Shown piece after piece: positions 1-10,023 of a DNA stretch of 35,240 bases. Numbering within the stretch: the first letter of the stretch is position 1; each line of letters starts with the position of its first letter. Where the stretch lies: the NCBI GenBank assembly GCA_944324135.1, contig CALUVE010000001.1:1-35240 (forward strand), given 5' to 3'. The notes below the pieces were generated by a model, which worked only from the letters and a program-made list of their open reading frames with translations, had not been told where the DNA came from and did no database searches. Position numbers and translations under genes: made by a program. Origin of the DNA: Candidatus Gastranaerophilales bacterium (lineage in GTDB: Bacteria > Cyanobacteriota > Vampirovibrionia > Gastranaerophilales > Gastranaerophilaceae).

Positions 1-217
1 GAGCTACCTTGCCATAAATTTTTTATCTTTATTCAATTTTCACCGGCTCAGTTGCTTCGAGCGTTGCTCTCACAATTTTTTTGCCTTGTTCGCTTCGCTT
101 ACAGAAGCTACCTTGCCATATAATCGACAGGTTTTATCTTCGCATAAAAGATTTTAAATTTCAAGCACTTTTTTATATGGCTTATATAGTAAATTCTGCA
201 GGATACTATAAAAAGTC

Positions 218-323
218 CGTCATTCTGAGGGTTTTAACCCGAAGAATCTTTTTTATTCAGATACTTCAACCTCTCACGAAACGATACTTAATCGTTTTGT
301 GCGGCAGAGTGCTCAGTATGACG
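218..323. repeat. Palindromic MITE/REP-like element, copy 1
   Basis: The ends CGTCATTCTGAG (218-229) and CTCAGTATGACG (312-323) are inverted repeats with one mismatch. Inside are a GGTTTTAACC palindrome followed by CGAAGAATCT, and a hairpin at 275-301 with arms CACGAAACGAT and ATCGTTTTGTG. The GTCATTCT...CGAAGAATCT core recurs at 14345-14426. No coding capacity is seen. I infer a small non-autonomous repeat family. Confidence 0.6.
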
Positions 324-391
324 TAGTTTTGAAAATTTTTAGCGGAATTCTCTAAATAAGTTCCCGATTTTTTATTTATGTTATTTTTTTG

Positions 392-397
392 TATAAT
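392..397 (+). promoter_or_regulatory. -10 promoter element, probably giving a leaderless MATE mRNA
   Basis: A perfect TATAAT ends 6 bases before the ATG at 404, and no Shine-Dalgarno sequence lies between. Transcription would start at about the start codon. No good -35 is visible. Confidence 0.5.
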
Positions 398-403
398 CTT
401 ATT

Positions 404-1771
404 ATGATTACTGATATGACGAAAGGGAGCCCGCTCAGGCATATTCTAATTTTTTCTGTCCCGCTGCTGGTAGGAAATATATTTCAACAGCTTTACAATA
501 TCGCTGACCTGGTAATCGTAGGGCGGCTTTTGGGGGTAGAATCTTTTGCTGCCGTTGGTGCAGTCGCTCCTTTATTCTTTCTTATAACTTTTATCATCGT
601 AGGTTTTACAAACGGTTTTGCCGTTGTAACAGGTCAAAGATTCGGGGCAAAAGATTATCTCGGCGTCAGAGATTCCGTTGTTATCTCTACAATTCTCAGC
701 ACCATTGTAACACTGTTTTGCACGGTGCTATGTGCTTCTTTAATGAATCCTATTCTGCACTGGCTCAATGTTCCGGATAATATTTTTCATAATGCTTTCT
801 GGTATATTGAAATAATTATTATCGGTTTGATTACAAATACTTTCTACAACCTGCTGGCTAGTATTATCAGGGCTCTAGGGGACAGCAAAACCCCTCTCTA
901 TATCCTTATTATTGCATCTGTTGTAAACATTGTTTTTGCGCTTATTTTTATTCAAGTATTCCACTGGGGAGTTCCGGGCTCTGCCGTAGCTGTTGTATTT
1001 TCCCAGACTATTTCCGTTATACTGTGTCTTTATTTTATCAAACGCAGCCTCCCTATTTTGCATCTGAAAAAACAGGACTGGCTCATTAAATTTGACAAAA
1101 AATTCTTTGATTCCGTGTATGAGCACTGGCGTATCGGTTTTCCAATGGCAGTACAATTTTCGATTATAGGAATTGGTATAATAATAATCCAGAGCGTCTG
1201 CAACACCTTTGGTTCAAACGTAATTGCAGCGGTGACAGCAGCACTTCGAATAGAGCAGATAGCGACCATGCCTATGATGTCTTTCGGAGTTGCACTTGCT
1301 GCGTATGTTGCGCAAAACTTCGGGGCGAGAAAATTTAAACGGATACGGCTCGGGGTTATTAAAACCTCTACAATAAATGTAATTTTAAGTGTTTTAATGG
1401 CTTTTATAATGCGGTTCTGGGGGACAAATATTATTTCTGCATTTATCGGCTCCGCTACCAAGGAAATCATTGACATAGCACACAGCTATCTTTTGATAAG
1501 CACTATTTTTTACTTTTTCTTAGGTCAGATTTTCATATACAGAAATGCACTCCAAGGTATGGGGGAAACCGTATTCCCGCTGCTTGCCTGTATCGCAGAA
1601 CTTCTTGTCCGCTCCTTTGCTGCGGTATATTTAGCTGTAAAATTCGGCTATATCGGTATGTTTTATTCAGGCCCGATAGCCTGGGTCAGCGCATCTTCTA
1701 TCATGTTTTTCGGATATTTCGGAAGCATCAAACACATTTTGTACAAAGTCAGAGCAAAATTACACAGTTAA
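404..1771 (+). CDS. MATE-family multidrug/metabolite efflux transporter
   Basis: This is an inner-membrane exporter of the MATE family (NorM/DinF-like), which expels cationic drugs or metabolites in exchange for Na+ or H+. The 455-residue product has the family's usual length and shows about twelve hydrophobic segments. The first half carries the typical start SPLRHILIFSVPLLVGNIFQ followed by QLYNIADLVIVGRLLG, and the second half repeats this architecture (MAVQFSIIGIGIIIIQ, then AALRIEQIATMPMMSFGVAL). I start at ATG 404 because a TATAAT lies at 392-397; a TTG at 389 in the same frame would precede any transcript from that promoter. The substrate cannot be told from sequence. It stands alone, 79 bp before the enolase gene on the same strand. 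Confidence 0.9.
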   Translation: MITDMTKGSPLRHILIFSVPLLVGNIFQQLYNIADLVIVGRLLGVESFAAVGAVAPLFFLITFIIVGFTNGFAVVTGQRFGAKDYLGVRDSVVISTILSTIVTLFCTVLCASLMNPILHWLNVPDNIFHNAFWYIEIIIIGLITNTFYNLLASIIRALGDSKTPLYILIIASVVNIVFALIFIQVFHWGVPGSAVAVVFSQTISVILCLYFIKRSLPILHLKKQDWLIKFDKKFFDSVYEHWRIGFPMAVQFSIIGIGIIIIQSVCNTFGSNVIAAVTAALRIEQIATMPMMSFGVALAAYVAQNFGARKFKRIRLGVIKTSTINVILSVLMAFIMRFWGTNIISAFIGSATKEIIDIAHSYLLISTIFYFFLGQIFIYRNALQGMGETVFPLLACIAELLVRSFAAVYLAVKFGYIGMFYSGPIAWVSASSIMFFGYFGSIKHILYKVRAKLHS

Positions 1772-1838
1772 TTACTTGCCAAGATTGAAAATTTATGTCA
1801 AAATTCACATAGGTAAAAAACACGGGTACTAATGGTAA

Positions 1839-3161
<1,323 letters not shown>

Positions 3162-3183
3162 GGATAAACACCTTTTTGTTCCT

Positions 3184-3203
3184 TTCGGGCTTTGCCCTCA
3201 CAA
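3184..3203. repeat. Small hairpin repeat matching the element at 56-75
   Basis: TTCGGGCTTTGCCCTCACAA matches TTCGAGCGTTGCTCTCACAA at 56-75 in 17 of 20 positions. Two of the three differences are compensatory (GGGC/GCCC versus GAGC/GCTC), so the 4-bp stem is kept. The third is in the loop. Confidence 0.45.
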
Positions 3204-3220
3204 ATGGCAAAAATATACTA

Positions 3221-3257
3221 AAAAGAAAGTTATCCGGAGGGTGGTAACTTTCTTTTT
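3221..3257 (+). terminator. Intrinsic terminator after enolase
   Basis: Perfect 12-bp arms AAAAGAAAGTTA (3221-3232) and TAACTTTCTTTT (3245-3256) enclose a 12-base loop and end in a T-tract, 59 bp after the eno stop. Confidence 0.75.
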
Positions 3258-3366
3258 ATGTTAAACTCTTTTCTTGTAACGATTTATTACATAATTAACA
3301 AAAAAAATTATTTTAGCGGTTTAATAGAATAAATAAAATTTTATACCTTAGACCAAGGAGTCAACT

Positions 3367-6300
3367 TTGATAAATAAAATAATACCTCAATATAATATAA
3401 AACCTGCGCAGCAAGACTTTAAAAAACAAAACTCTACCCCGCAGGGCAATACTAAAACTTATGTCCAAAATCCTTTAATGGATAAGGATTTTGCCAACTC
3501 ATATAAAAGTTATGCCCTGAGTTTCAAAGGACAAGAAGAGCTGTCCGTAAACAAATCCACAAACAAAGAAGATATAATAAAATACTATGCAACAGACACT
3601 GCTATTGATTTTATAAATAAGACAAAAGAAATAGCAAACTCTTCCGGTCAAAATGAAATAAACCACTACCACGTCATGAAAGCTGCACTTATTGAAGCAG
3701 CAGCCGTAATAAAATCCCTTGATGAAGAACTGGTAGATTACGATTCACTGGACAGAAATAATATCATCGGACTTTTTGAGGGTTATACAACAGGCGAAAT
3801 GTTCAAAGACCCTGCATCCAGAAAAAAAGTAAAAAAAGTACTTCAGAAAAAATTGCGTGAAGTTAACGGCATAATCAAAAAACTGCCAAAAGAAAAAATA
3901 AACCCGCATACTGACCATACATTATCTATAGGACTGATAAGCGATATTCTTGCATACCGTCAGAGCAGTGATGAGAGAATAGAAAATTTCAATATTGTAA
4001 ACGCAGCTATTCATCCGAGAAACAAAGATGACGTAAGAAAATTTGCACACTCTGTAATATACGAACTTAACGACATCCTGATGCAGGAGAATAGTCCTTT
4101 AAAAAATCGTCCTCATTTCAGGAAATATGATGACAAAGCACGTAATATATGGAAAAACCTTTCGCTCGGAACAAATATGTATGTGACATTTGAACCACAA
4201 AAGACAACCCCGCAGTATTTTATACCGAGTATTTACCATGTTTTGCAGGAAGAAAACAACGGATTCGGGCGTCTTAAACCGGAAAATACACATATTGTAG
4301 AAATAAATACGTCTATAAAGGACAGCTACTTGCAGGAAAAAGTAAAACGTCTTGCACAAGACAAAACAAAAACCCATATAATCTTGATGTATCCTGCCAA
4401 TATGCTTATGAATTCGGCATCTCTTGAGGAGACAAGCAGCGGAATTCTGGCATTTTCATCAGAATATGTAAACCTGATGAAAAACCCGCCGTCTAATATT
4501 AAATTTATAATGTTTGATACAAAAGATAACCTTTACAGACAACTCCAAAATCCGGTAATTCAGAATATGTACCAGAACTTTGAAGAAGCTTCTATTCCGG
4601 TATTGAGTACTGAAGATGTGATAAAAGAGTTTAAAGAACAACCCCTACTCACAAAAGACATCAAAAAAACGTTTACAAAAGGTGCTCTGGAAAAAACAGT
4701 CAAAGCTTCTGCAATGCTTGACGGGATTTTTCCGGACAAAACACAACGCCTGATGAAAAAAATCGTAAGCTACTACATTGATAAACGGGAAATTAACGAA
4801 AAAGATGTTACTGAATACGTTAAAGAAGCAAAAGACCTGTTCAAAAAGACAAACGATGACAGCTCTGTAGATATAATTTTTGATACCGGTAAAAGAATCA
4901 AAGACATTATAGGCAAGGAAGCAACTAAAAAAGAAGCCATGTCTATAGTCCGCCAAATTAGGTCAAACAAAATGGGAACAAAAGGGATAATTTTATATTC
5001 TTTAGACCCGATGGCAGGCAGCGGCAGAAAATTCACGGCTCAAGCAATAGCAGGAGAAGCAAAAGTACCTTACGTTGAACTTGATGCCAATTATTTCGGT
5101 TCCGAAAACGTTAACATTTTCGGCGAGACTTCAGCGCTTACACCGGAAGCAGCTATCAAAAAAGTTTTCTCTCTCCTGACAACACAGGCCGAAGCAAACC
5201 CTAATAAAGCCGCGGTACTTTTTATTGACAAATTTGACAACTTTATCCTCGGCGAATACCTGAACAGATTCCACCAGCGTGCAATGGCACAACTGATAAG
5301 CGAAATGGAAAAAGCCGAGAAATCAGGATTTAACATCCTTGTTGCAGGTTCAATTTCAAGAGCACAACTCGCAGTAGAGGCCGCCAGAAACTCCGTCAAA
5401 TTTGTCGACCGTCTGGAGGTTACAACTCCTGCTTTCAGCAGCAAAGAGCGTGCAGAAGTTATACAGAACGCCCTTAAAGAAAACAAAATTAAACTTGCTG
5501 CCAAATCAAAAGAAGAACGCGAAAACATAATCCAATCAATAGCTATGACCACTACAGGTTTTCCGTTTACATATCTGAAAAACTTTGTAAAACGTGCACA
5601 GGCAGTAGCACTGGAACGCGGACACAAATCAGTCGGCAAAGATGACTTTACAGAAGCTTACCTACAGATTTCAACCGGCAGACCGGCAAATAATCATATT
5701 GAACCGCACGAAAAATTAATCATAACATCACATGAATGCGGGCACGCCGTAAACATTGAAGTTATGAACAATATGATTAAAAAACTTGGCAAACCTTGGC
5801 ATATACCTGACAAAGTAAACTTTATAACCCTTGACCCGCGCGGAGTCTACGGGGGAGCAATGTATCACCATCAGGACAAAAACTCACAAAATTCATTTGA
5901 AAAATTATTCTCCAATATTGTATGCTCTTACGGCGGACATTCAGCCGAACACAATTTCTACGATATAGACGGTTCATACGGTATCAGCATTGATTTGCAA
6001 AATGCAACTGATCTGGCAGAAGCTATGATAACAGAAATGGGTCTTGGCAAACATACCGGCAAAATACACATTGACCCGTCTGACCAGCAAATATCCCCGA
6101 TGAGAAAAGCCGCGCTGGAAGCGGATATGCAGGTTATTTTAAGAAATGCTGTCAACGCCTCCAATCTCATCACTGATATCTATGCAGATTTCAACAAACA
6201 GTTTACGAAAAAATATGCAGACAGCGTAGGGACAGGCAACTGTTTGATTGACGGCGATATTTTCAGAAAAGAACTTGCTGAATGGAAAGCTGCTCAAACT

Positions 6301-6387
6301 CCTGAAAAGCAGGAGGAATTAGCTTTGTTAGACAATATTCTCTGGGATATTATGGACAAAACTAAAAAAGGACAGCTCTACAGCTAA
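3367..6387 (+). CDS. Soluble FtsH-like AAA/M41 metalloprotease with degenerate ATPase site
   Basis: This 1006-residue protein combines an AAA+ module (about residues 530-760) with a peptidase M41 module (about 775-1000), the order seen in FtsH. The zinc protease site is intact: H789-E-C-G-H793, with D876 in SIDLQNATDL as the probable third ligand. The ATPase site is not. Aligned on the shared AIAGEA segment, Walker A GPPGTGKT becomes PMAGSGRK (R554 for the lysine), and Walker B has LFIDKFD with K622 in place of the catalytic glutamate. The FtsH N-terminal membrane helices are absent; a roughly 500-residue, mostly helical region takes their place, including a ClpN-reminiscent stretch near 75-115. 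The start is TTG 3367, six bases after AAGGAG. The family likeness is solid. Whether it still unfolds proteins is doubtful, and its substrates are unknown. Confidence 0.8.
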   Translation: MINKIIPQYNIKPAQQDFKKQNSTPQGNTKTYVQNPLMDKDFANSYKSYALSFKGQEELSVNKSTNKEDIIKYYATDTAIDFINKTKEIANSSGQNEINHYHVMKAALIEAAAVIKSLDEELVDYDSLDRNNIIGLFEGYTTGEMFKDPASRKKVKKVLQKKLREVNGIIKKLPKEKINPHTDHTLSIGLISDILAYRQSSDERIENFNIVNAAIHPRNKDDVRKFAHSVIYELNDILMQENSPLKNRPHFRKYDDKARNIWKNLSLGTNMYVTFEPQKTTPQYFIPSIYHVLQEENNGFGRLKPENTHIVEINTSIKDSYLQEKVKRLAQDKTKTHIILMYPANMLMNSASLEETSSGILAFSSEYVNLMKNPPSNIKFIMFDTKDNLYRQLQNPVIQNMYQNFEEASIPVLSTEDVIKEFKEQPLLTKDIKKTFTKGALEKTVKASAMLDGIFPDKTQRLMKKIVSYYIDKREINEKDVTEYVKEAKDLFKKTNDDSSVDIIFDTGKRIKDIIGKEATKKEAMSIVRQIRSNKMGTKGIILYSLDPMAGSGRKFTAQAIAGEAKVPYVELDANYFGSENVNIFGETSALTPEAAIKKVFSLLTTQAEANPNKAAVLFIDKFDNFILGEYLNRFHQRAMAQLISEMEKAEKSGFNILVAGSISRAQLAVEAARNSVKFVDRLEVTTPAFSSKERAEVIQNALKENKIKLAAKSKEERENIIQSIAMTTTGFPFTYLKNFVKRAQAVALERGHKSVGKDDFTEAYLQISTGRPANNHIEPHEKLIITSHECGHAVNIEVMNNMIKKLGKPWHIPDKVNFITLDPRGVYGGAMYHHQDKNSQNSFEKLFSNIVCSYGGHSAEHNFYDIDGSYGISIDLQNATDLAEAMITEMGLGKHTGKIHIDPSDQQISPMRKAALEADMQVILRNAVNASNLITDIYADFNKQFTKKYADSVGTGNCLIDGDIFRKELAEWKAAQTPEKQEELALLDNILWDIMDKTKKGQLYS

Positions 6388-8009
6388 TTTTTCTTGAAAA
6401 TTAAGAAGTTATTCCCGTTCACAATAGATTTTTCCTGTGAATAATTCTCCTGGACAAATCCGCAAATCCCCAGTGCGTAATCCTTACATATATATTCAAA
6501 ATAATAATCTTTCATATTTTTATTGTTGAAAATTATATAGTCAGGTTTATTTCGACGTAGATACGCAACGATATTATCTTCTCCGAAAGTTTCCACATAC
6601 AGAGGAAGCATCGAGTTGTAAAAATCCTCAGATTCTCTATCAGCAAGAAAATTCACGATTAATCCCTCAGGAAAAATGACAAAATCAGCCCCTTTGGCAA
6701 ATTTTTTATCAGCATAACCGATTAGAGCATTTACGGATTCCGAAAGATTTTTATTGGTAAAAATTGTTCCTTTCGGGGTAGAAATTTTATACTCAAGAGG
6801 TTTGAGCGCCTGAACATTCCCGTAAAAAACGGCAAAAGCAATAACAAAAACATAAAACGCAGTAATTTTCTGGAAATTCTTCGGCACAAAAGAAAACAAC
6901 AACGCAAAAAATGCTGCAAGAACAACAGGCAGGTAATAATTCCCATAATTCATATAAGAAAGCCCCCAGAAAGCTTTTATACTAACCAGCACTGCTCCGG
7001 CACCAAGGATTAACAGATTAAAATCTTTCAACCTGAACAGCAACAAACCTGCCGTTAAAATTACGAAAAAAGAAAACGATGCAGGCGACATAAACGAAAA
7101 TCCCAGACATATTGAAAGCGCAACAATAGTTTCCGAAAGGATTTTTCTTTTTTCAAACAGCGATGCACCCCATATAACCCCGCCGAGAGTTAAACCTGTT
7201 TTGATTAAACTGATAATCCAGACAGCTATGGCATTTTTATTAAAATAAACCCCCTGCGTCATATAAAAATACCTTAAAGTTTCACTCCCTGCCATCTTTT
7301 TAACAGTAAGGAGATAATTTGCAAAATCAGAAATCCTCATCCCCTGAACAAACAAAATCCCCGTACAAAAAACAGGAACGGCAAGCATTGCGCCAATAGT
7401 TTTCAGGATTTGTTTCCAATCTTTCCCCCTTGAAGCTGCAAAAATTATCAAAACAAGATAAGGGATAAAATCATACTTGCTTGCAGCAGCAAGCCCCCCT
7501 AAAAAGGCACTCAAATACAAAAAAACGCTGTTCTCTCCCTCTTTTACATACTTTATGAGGAATAAAAACGAATACAAAAATGCTACAAGTCCGTACATCA
7601 TTCCCCAGGAATACGGGAACGTATAAGAAAATAAATTAACCGCACAAACACCTGAGGCAATTGTAAACACCCCTAGAGCAAAACTCAAAATATCAGAAAG
7701 ATATTTGCGGGCAATAAAATAAACTCCGCAAACAGCAAGGACAGAACATACAGCCCCCGCCCCGTATAAAGTCAAAAGCGATACCCCGAAAACTTTATAT
7801 AAAAGAGCATTCCAAAGATAAGAAAAAGGCCCGTAAATATTAAACAAATCTCTATACAGAACTTTCCCCTCCAGAATTCTTTCCGGATAATAAACCTCCC
7901 GCCCGAAATCAAGCAGAATTTCATGGTAATGCCCCGCAAATACGCACACAGCAGCAAGGGTTAAGATACACAATATAATCAAATATTTATTTTCAAAAAT
8001 TTTGTTCAT
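6384..8009 (-). CDS. Polytopic membrane glycosyltransferase-like protein (GT39/ArnT-type)
   Basis: The 541-residue product is very hydrophobic, with about a dozen predicted membrane segments and a soluble C-terminal part of about 120 residues. After the first helix lies a loop with DFGREVYYPERILEG, then LYRDLFNIYGPFSYLWNALL. An acidic residue in this loop followed by YRD..YGP is typical of polyprenyl-phosphate-dependent mannosyl/arabinosyl transferases of the GT-C fold. Such enzymes add sugars to lipids or proteins on the outer face of the inner membrane. I start at ATG 8009; a TTG 18 bases upstream is less likely. No Shine-Dalgarno is seen. Its stop codon overlaps the stop of the convergent FtsH-like gene. 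The sugar and acceptor are unknown, and a non-catalytic membrane protein of the same fold is possible. Confidence 0.65.
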   Translation of the reverse strand: MNKIFENKYLIILCILTLAAVCVFAGHYHEILLDFGREVYYPERILEGKVLYRDLFNIYGPFSYLWNALLYKVFGVSLLTLYGAGAVCSVLAVCGVYFIARKYLSDILSFALGVFTIASGVCAVNLFSYTFPYSWGMMYGLVAFLYSFLFLIKYVKEGENSVFLYLSAFLGGLAAASKYDFIPYLVLIIFAASRGKDWKQILKTIGAMLAVPVFCTGILFVQGMRISDFANYLLTVKKMAGSETLRYFYMTQGVYFNKNAIAVWIISLIKTGLTLGGVIWGASLFEKRKILSETIVALSICLGFSFMSPASFSFFVILTAGLLLFRLKDFNLLILGAGAVLVSIKAFWGLSYMNYGNYYLPVVLAAFFALLFSFVPKNFQKITAFYVFVIAFAVFYGNVQALKPLEYKISTPKGTIFTNKNLSESVNALIGYADKKFAKGADFVIFPEGLIVNFLADRESEDFYNSMLPLYVETFGEDNIVAYLRRNKPDYIIFNNKNMKDYYFEYICKDYALGICGFVQENYSQEKSIVNGNNFLIFKKN

Positions 8010-8102
8010 ATTAATAAAATGTAACAAACATTTAATAAAAACGCAATTTTTTCTAAAAAATTAACTTTAAATACATGTGTAGAAAAGAAAACAGGTATGG
8101 TT

Positions 8103-8492
8103 ATGTCTTGGATATCAGATTTAGATTATCTTGCAATGGCGGGTGTGCTGGACTTTGATGCAGCAGCATACGTTCAGGGTACAAAACCGCGCTATACAGG
8201 AAATCCGATGAATGTTCCGTTTGTGCCGGACATGCCTCAGATGTCACCGTTTAATGTTACACCTCATACAGATGAATTTATAAACACCGATAAAAAAGAT
8301 AACGAAATAGTAAAAAATGCTTCCTGGAAAAAATGGCTGTTTGGCGGAACAATCGCGGCTGCATTGTTATATGTAATCGGACGGGTTGCAGGGTTTAAAA
8401 TAAAAATGCCTGCATGTTTAAAAAACCTCGGCACAAAAATCTCAAATCTGTTTAAACGTACCGGACGCGGCACAGGAACTCCTGCTCCGTAA
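8103..8492 (+). CDS. Small single-span membrane protein of unknown function
   Basis: I do not recognise a family. The 129-residue product has an acidic, proline- and methionine-rich N-terminal half (residues 1-70) with no signal peptide. One likely membrane helix follows at about 78-97 (WLFGGTIAAALLYVIGRVAG), then a very basic tail with KNLGTKISNLFKRTGRGTG. The positive-inside rule would put the basic tail in the cytoplasm. ATG 8103 is preferred over ATG 8097 because AGG at 8093-8095 is too close to the latter. It lies between two genes transcribed on the other strand, so it is probably a single-gene unit. The composition looks like a real protein, but the function is open. Confidence 0.6.
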   Translation: MSWISDLDYLAMAGVLDFDAAAYVQGTKPRYTGNPMNVPFVPDMPQMSPFNVTPHTDEFINTDKKDNEIVKNASWKKWLFGGTIAAALLYVIGRVAGFKIKMPACLKNLGTKISNLFKRTGRGTGTPAP

Positions 8493-8521
8493 TGGTGTTA
8501 AATTACCAATCCGGAAGAAGT

Positions 8522-9961
8522 TTATTTCTTTATAACTTCAATAAACTCGTAATCATTGAGATACGGCATATGAGCTTCCGTAATCAGTTCTCCCGGAAGC
8601 AGAATTGCAATCCCCGGAGGACATTCTGCGATAACTTCTGCAGAAATTCTGCCGATAGCCTGTGATTTTGGAATTGTCTCTTTTTCAGAATAAAAAGCTT
8701 CTCTCAAACTCATCTCTATAATCGGAGTGAGCATAGGCATATGTTTTTTATTCTCAAGATGACAAATGTCAGAATAATGTGTTTTATCAATAGTTTTCAA
8801 GCTGTCTACAAGATATTGTATATCAGAACGTTTGTTGCCGATATTTGATAAAAGCAACAAACCCGCATCTGATGCACTTTCAACCTCTATATTAAAATCA
8901 ATTTCCAGAATGGATTCAAGTCTTTTGCCTGACAAACCGTCAGCTTTTATGAATACTTTTGTAATATCAGTTTTATAGCCAAAGTCCGGTTTAAGGTGGT
9001 GGATATGTTCCATTTTGTCGATTTCACGGCGGAGAAACTTAGCGTTAGATACAGCGCGTGCGAGTTGTTTTTTGCCGCGCGGGCTTTCAAGATTTGCACG
9101 GGCAGCATCAAGGCTTGCCAGAAGCATCAAAGACGGACTTGTTGTATGCAAAAGTTTTAACGCTTTTTCAACCGCATCAGCATCAAGCATTGAACCATGC
9201 GCGATATGGAGCATAGAGCTCTGACTCATAGAGCCGCCGGTTTTGTGGAGTGAATGTACAACCGCATCAGCTCCCAGATGAAGAGCGGATGTCGGAAGAT
9301 GCTCGTTAAAATTCCACAGACAAGCGTGAGCCTCATCGACTATCAGAGGTACGCCGTATTTTTTACATATTGCAGAAATAGCTCTGATATCCGACACAAC
9401 ACCCTCATAAGTCGGGTTTGTAATCCATACCATAGAAACATCATCATGGGTTTTGAGCATTTCTTCAACAGATTCAGGGTTTACATTCCCCCAGATGCCC
9501 CAATCCTCAAAACGATTTGGGATAAGCCAGAGCGGTTCGGCACCGGAGATAATCATACCGGTCAGAACAGAACGGTGGCAATTGCGGTTAGTAATAATTT
9601 TTTGACCTTTCTTTGTCAAACCCATTGCAAGCGCAAGGTTGCCGGCAGTAGAGCCGTTTAGAAGAAAGAAAGTTTTCTTTGCGCCAAAAGCTTTTGCAGC
9701 AAGCTCCTGCGCTTCTTTTATAGGACCCGTCGCAGGATGAAGTGTACCAAGGTTGTCAAATTCATCCGTTGTATCAACACAAAGCGCCTTACGGCCTATC
9801 AGGTTTCTAAATTCCGGCAGCGCACCGTTACCTTTTGTATGTCCAGGGATATGGAACTGATAGGTAGGGTTTTCGTAAGCTTTTTTCAGGGCTTCTACTA
9901 TTGGGGCAGCAACTTTTGTTGACTGTTTTCTTTTAGTTATTGTTCTTGTTACACTTGTCAT
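8522..9961 (-). CDS. Orn/Lys/Arg decarboxylase-family PLP enzyme (SpeA/LdcC-like)
   Basis: This is a pyridoxal-phosphate fold-type I decarboxylase, expected to convert arginine, lysine or ornithine to agmatine, cadaverine or putrescine in the cytoplasm. The 479-residue product has the family landmarks: FHIPGHTKG near residue 37, TDEFDNLGTLHPATGPI, FLLNGSTAGN, the PLP-contacting VDEAH (D209), and the Schiff-base lysine K240 in HSLHKTGGSMSQSS. This is the short form common in Gram-positives and cyanobacteria, lacking the N-terminal wing domain of the E. coli inducible enzymes. Substrate choice cannot be read from sequence. I start at ATG 9961, where TATATT ends exactly 6 bases upstream and no Shine-Dalgarno exists. 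It is divergent from the porin at 10024, with about 60 bp between them. Confidence 0.88.
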   Translation of the reverse strand: MTSVTRTITKRKQSTKVAAPIVEALKKAYENPTYQFHIPGHTKGNGALPEFRNLIGRKALCVDTTDEFDNLGTLHPATGPIKEAQELAAKAFGAKKTFFLLNGSTAGNLALAMGLTKKGQKIITNRNCHRSVLTGMIISGAEPLWLIPNRFEDWGIWGNVNPESVEEMLKTHDDVSMVWITNPTYEGVVSDIRAISAICKKYGVPLIVDEAHACLWNFNEHLPTSALHLGADAVVHSLHKTGGSMSQSSMLHIAHGSMLDADAVEKALKLLHTTSPSLMLLASLDAARANLESPRGKKQLARAVSNAKFLRREIDKMEHIHHLKPDFGYKTDITKVFIKADGLSGKRLESILEIDFNIEVESASDAGLLLLSNIGNKRSDIQYLVDSLKTIDKTHYSDICHLENKKHMPMLTPIIEMSLREAFYSEKETIPKSQAIGRISAEVIAECPPGIAILLPGELITEAHMPYLNDYEFIEVIKK

Positions 9962-9967
9962 AATTAT

Positions 9968-9997
9968 AATATACAATAAAAAAATTATGAATTTCAA
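9968..9997 (-). promoter_or_regulatory. Promoter of the decarboxylase gene, probably leaderless
   Basis: On the minus strand, TTGAAA (9997-9992) and TATATT (9973-9968) are 18 bp apart. The -10 ends 6 bases before the ATG at 9961, so the mRNA would begin at about the start codon. The site shares the short divergent spacer with the porin promoter. Confidence 0.55.
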
Positions 9998-10009
9998 GTA
10001 CTTTTATGA

Positions 10010-10015
10010 TATAGT
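10010..10015 (+). promoter_or_regulatory. -10 element of the porin gene
   Basis: TATAGT ends 8 bases before the GTG at 10024, with no Shine-Dalgarno between. TTATGA at 9985-9990 is a poor -35 at a 19-bp spacing. Confidence 0.4.
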
Positions 10016-10023
10016 TAATATTT

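Larger units (their letters stand above)
1..403. repeat. Repeat-rich non-coding spacer at the window edge
   Basis: No convincing gene is present. The stretch holds a 15-bp direct repeat (AGCTACCTTGCCATA at 2-16 and 106-120), a small hairpin at 56-75 that recurs near the enolase terminator, and a palindromic element at 218-323. An open frame at 81-326 has no ribosome binding site and simply runs through these repeats. The last bases carry the promoter of the MATE gene. More repeat units may lie upstream of the window. Confidence 0.6.

Noticed and set aside
81-326. Open frame of 81 codons in the first spacer
   Set aside because: It has no ribosome binding site, runs through a direct repeat and a palindromic element, and its product has no recognisable features.
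389-403. TTG start for the MATE gene
   Set aside because: The codon overlaps the spacer and TATAAT promoter element; ATG 404 fits the transcript start better.
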